A stretch of DNA of 64,000 nt from Acidimicrobiaceae bacterium (GTDB taxonomy: Bacteria > Actinomycetota > Acidimicrobiia > Acidimicrobiales > RAAP-2): positions 1 to 64,000 of the forward strand of contig JANXXO010000060.1 of assembly GCA_025350565.1 (NCBI GenBank), read 5' to 3'. Positions 61,275 through 64,000 of the stretch are shown here, in pieces (position 1 is the stretch's first letter; each line of letters opens with the position of its first letter). The notes below the pieces were generated by a model, which worked only from the letters and a program-made list of their open reading frames with translations, had not been told where the DNA came from and searched no databases. The position numbers and the translations under genes are program-made.

Positions 61275-62480
61275 GTGACCGACAATCCCGTTAAAGATTT
61301 CGCCACCGATTGGGACCACTCCGATTCCCAGTGGGTCGCAGATCCCTATCCCATCTGGGAAGACCTGCGCGAACGTTGCCCCGTGGCGCACACCGAACGA
61401 TACGGCGGCGGTTGGTTTCCGGCCACGCACGCTGGCGTATCGAAGATTGCGAAGGACACCGATAACTTCACCAGTCGTACGGTCGTCATTGGCAACGGAC
61501 GCCCGACCGAACTCGACTTGCCGGCGCCGATCGGATTGGCGCCACCCATTACCTCGGATCCACCATTTCACGCCATTGCGCGGCGTTTGATTCTGCCGGC
61601 CTTCGCGCCGGGGCCCATCAACGCACTGGAGCCCATGATTCGCGAGTTGTGCATCAAGTTGCTCGACGGACTGGACGGACAGGACGTCGTGAACGCGGGT
61701 TCGAGTTACGCCCGGTACATTCCGCCGAGCGTGATTCGCGGCATGTTGGGATTTCCCGAAGAGGACATCGAACAGTTCCTCGAGTTCGTCCACATCATCC
61801 TTGAAGGGATCGATCACCCGGTCGAAGAGCGCCTCGAAGAGTTCGCCCCGGTCGAGGCGTACTTCACCAAGCAAATTGAAGAACACATGGATAATCCTCG
61901 CGACGACCTCACGAGCTATCTCTTGAACGCCGAACTCGATGGTCAGAACCTCGCGTTGGAGCACGTCTTTGGCACCATGGTCTTGATACTGGTGGCGGGA
62001 ATCGACACCACCTGGTCGGCGATCGGCTCGTCCATTTGGCATTTAGCAAACAACCCCGCGGACCTCGCTCGTTTGGTGAACGAGCCCGAGTTGATGCCGG
62101 TGGCCGTTGAAGAGTTCCTACGCTTTTACGCGCCGGTGACGATGGCGCGCCTGGTGAAGGAAGACATGGAGTACCTGGGCTGTCCAATGAAACAGGACGA
62201 CTGGATCCTCCTCGGCTTCCCGGCCGCCAATCGCGACCCCGACGTCTTCGCGGACGCCGACCGGTTCATCATCGACCGGGCCGAGAACCGCCACGTGGCC
62301 TTCGGCCTGGGCATCCACCGCTGCGCCGGATCGAACCTCGCTCGCTTGGAGTTGCGAATAGCCATCGAGGAGTTCATCAAACGCTTCCCGACGTTCGAAC
62401 TGGCCGACGCCGAGTCGGTGACCTGGGCGCCGGGACAGATCCGCGGCCCGCGCAATCTTCCGATCCGTATTCTGTCGTAA
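61275..62480 (+). CDS. Cytochrome P450
   Basis: AGIDTTWSAIG I-helix, EEFLRF ExxR, FGLGIHRCAGSNLARLELR heme-binding loop. Confidence 0.96.
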   Translation: MTDNPVKDFATDWDHSDSQWVADPYPIWEDLRERCPVAHTERYGGGWFPATHAGVSKIAKDTDNFTSRTVVIGNGRPTELDLPAPIGLAPPITSDPPFHAIARRLILPAFAPGPINALEPMIRELCIKLLDGLDGQDVVNAGSSYARYIPPSVIRGMLGFPEEDIEQFLEFVHIILEGIDHPVEERLEEFAPVEAYFTKQIEEHMDNPRDDLTSYLLNAELDGQNLALEHVFGTMVLILVAGIDTTWSAIGSSIWHLANNPADLARLVNEPELMPVAVEEFLRFYAPVTMARLVKEDMEYLGCPMKQDDWILLGFPAANRDPDVFADADRFIIDRAENRHVAFGLGIHRCAGSNLARLELRIAIEEFIKRFPTFELADAESVTWAPGQIRGPRNLPIRILS

Positions 62481-62523
62481 GAACCACATCAAGCAACTGG
62501 GATCGCGGCGGAGGAATGGGACG

Positions 62524-63732
62524 ATGACGATCAAGGAACCGGTCGAGGACTTCGCCACCGACTGGGATCACACCGACCCTCGATGGGTACGCGATCCTTA
62601 CCCGATCTGGGCGACCCTGCGCGAGACGTGCCCGGTCGCCCACACGGACCGCTACGGCGGTGGCTGGTTCCCGACGACGCACGAGATGGTGTCCTCGATT
62701 GCCAATGACACCGAGCATTTCACCAGTCGAATGGTCGTCGTGACGAACAATAAGTTCCCACCGAACTTCATCCCGGCTCCGATGGGGGGTGCTCCGCCCA
62801 TCACGTCGGACCCGCCGTTTCACGCCATCGCCCGTCGCCTCATCCTTCCGGCGTTCGCGCCCGGTCCGGTCAACGCGCTCGAACCGCAAATTCGCAGCCT
62901 GTGCCGCAAGCACCTCGACGCCATGGCGGGCCACGAGTTCGTCGATGCCGGCACGGGCTACGCGCAGTTCATCCCCCCGGGCGTCATCGCGCAAATGCTG
63001 GGCTTTCCCGCCGAGGACGAGGACATCTTTCGCGAGATCGTGCACTTCATCTTGGACCTGGTCGACCTCGCGCCCGAAGAACGAGGCGAGATGTCCGAGC
63101 CCACTCTGAACTACTTCTCGAACCAAATCGACGATCACCTGGCCAACCCCCGCGACGACCTCACCAGTTATCTGCTGAACGTTGAAGTCGGTGGCAAGAA
63201 GTTGGCTCGCGAACACGTCACCGGCACCATCGTGCTGATCCTGGTCGCCGGCATCGACACCACGTGGTCGGCCATCGGCGCCGCACTCTGGCATTTGGCG
63301 CAACACCCGAGTGACCTGGCGCGACTGGTCAGTGAGCCCGAACTGATGCCGCTCGCCGTGGAAGAGTTTCTGCGCTTCTACGCACCGGTCACCATGGCGC
63401 GACTGGTGAACGACGACTACGAGTTCTTCGGCTGCCCGATGAAGAAGGACGACTGGGTGTTGCTCGGCTTTCCCGCCGCCAACCGCGATCCGGAAGTCTT
63501 CGAAAGGGCCGACACCTTCATCATCGACCGCGAAGTCAATCGTCACGCTGCGTTCGGTCTGGGCATACATCGCTGCGTGGGATCGAACTTGGCGCGATTG
63601 GAACTGCGCGTCGCCCTCGAAGAGTTCATTGTGCGCTTTCCCACCTTCACCTTGGCGAACGACGCCGACGTCACCTGGGCTCCGGGTCAGGTCCGAGGAC
63701 CACGACAGATCCCCATTCGCGTCCTGTCCTAG
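62524..63732 (+). CDS. Cytochrome P450 (tandem paralog)
   Basis: AGIDTTWSAIG, EEFLRF, FGLGIHRCVGSNLARLELR; close paralog of upstream P450. Confidence 0.96.
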   Translation: MTIKEPVEDFATDWDHTDPRWVRDPYPIWATLRETCPVAHTDRYGGGWFPTTHEMVSSIANDTEHFTSRMVVVTNNKFPPNFIPAPMGGAPPITSDPPFHAIARRLILPAFAPGPVNALEPQIRSLCRKHLDAMAGHEFVDAGTGYAQFIPPGVIAQMLGFPAEDEDIFREIVHFILDLVDLAPEERGEMSEPTLNYFSNQIDDHLANPRDDLTSYLLNVEVGGKKLAREHVTGTIVLILVAGIDTTWSAIGAALWHLAQHPSDLARLVSEPELMPLAVEEFLRFYAPVTMARLVNDDYEFFGCPMKKDDWVLLGFPAANRDPEVFERADTFIIDREVNRHAAFGLGIHRCVGSNLARLELRVALEEFIVRFPTFTLANDADVTWAPGQVRGPRQIPIRVLS

Positions 63733-63738
63733 GGCGAA

Positions 63739-64000
63739 CTACAACCCGAGATTGACGGGCTCTCTGCTCCACAACTCAGCCATCCACGCCTCGATCTCGT
63801 CGGCCTTGCGCGGCAGCGCGGCGGAGAGATTTCGTGCGCCCGTGGCCGTCACCACCACGTCGTCTTCGATACGCACCCCGATACCTCGGTACTCTTCGGG
63901 CACCGTCAGGTCGTTGGCTTGGAAGTAGCAGCCCGGTTCCACCGTCAAGACGTAGCCCTCGAAGAGTTCGCCTTCCGGATAGAGCTCGTTGCGGGCGTTG
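63739..64000 (-). CDS. M24-family Xaa-Pro aminopeptidase, C-terminal part (runs off window edge)
   Basis: ..[59 protein letters not shown]. Confidence 0.88.
   Translation of the reverse strand, partial: NARNELYPEGELFEGYVLTVEPGCYFQANDLTVPEEYRGIGVRIEDDVVVTATGARNLSAALPRKADEIEAWMAELWSREPVNLGL

Noticed and set aside
61107-62042. 311-aa minus-strand ORF opposite ferredoxin and first P450
   Set aside because: Antisense shadow of motif-rich genes
62377-63570. 397-aa minus-strand ORF opposite second P450
   Set aside because: Antisense shadow; P450 motifs on + strand are decisive

Overview
This is a 64 kb chromosomal window from a high-GC actinobacterium. Gene content and the Thr-rich secreted proteins suggest an Acidimicrobiia-like lineage, but that placement is inference. 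Most of the window is core metabolism and housekeeping: thrC-MoaD-groEL, hemQ, cysK-cysE, dipZ, pheA, typA, rimO-pgsA-cinA, recA and serB, plus three tRNAs (Thr-TGT, Ser-TGA, Ser-GCT). No CRISPR array, prophage or intact IS element was seen. The observations most worth a second look are: (1) recA is interrupted by a 361-aa LAGLIDADG intein at the [13 protein letters not shown] junction, downstream of a perfect CGAAC-N4-GTTCG SOS box. (2) An ECF sigma factor, an HxxxCxxC zinc anti-sigma factor and a glutaredoxin-thioredoxin reductase fusion form a SigR/RsrA-like operon. (3) Several decayed loci are absent from a simple ORF list: a pirin pseudogene with two +1 frameshifts, a junkyard of GNAT, beta-lactamase and APH fragments, a frameshifted GNAT gene and an IS3 orfA stub. 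(4) A two-gene overlapping operon has no recognisable family (39.4-41.0 kb). (5) A 3Fe-4S ferredoxin precedes tandem P450 paralogs, with two inverted repeats in the promoter region. (6) An InlB/Flg_new-type repeat protein carries a 146-bp internal duplication with a single mismatch. (7) A homospermidine synthase is present. All family calls were made by eye from motifs; no database search was run.
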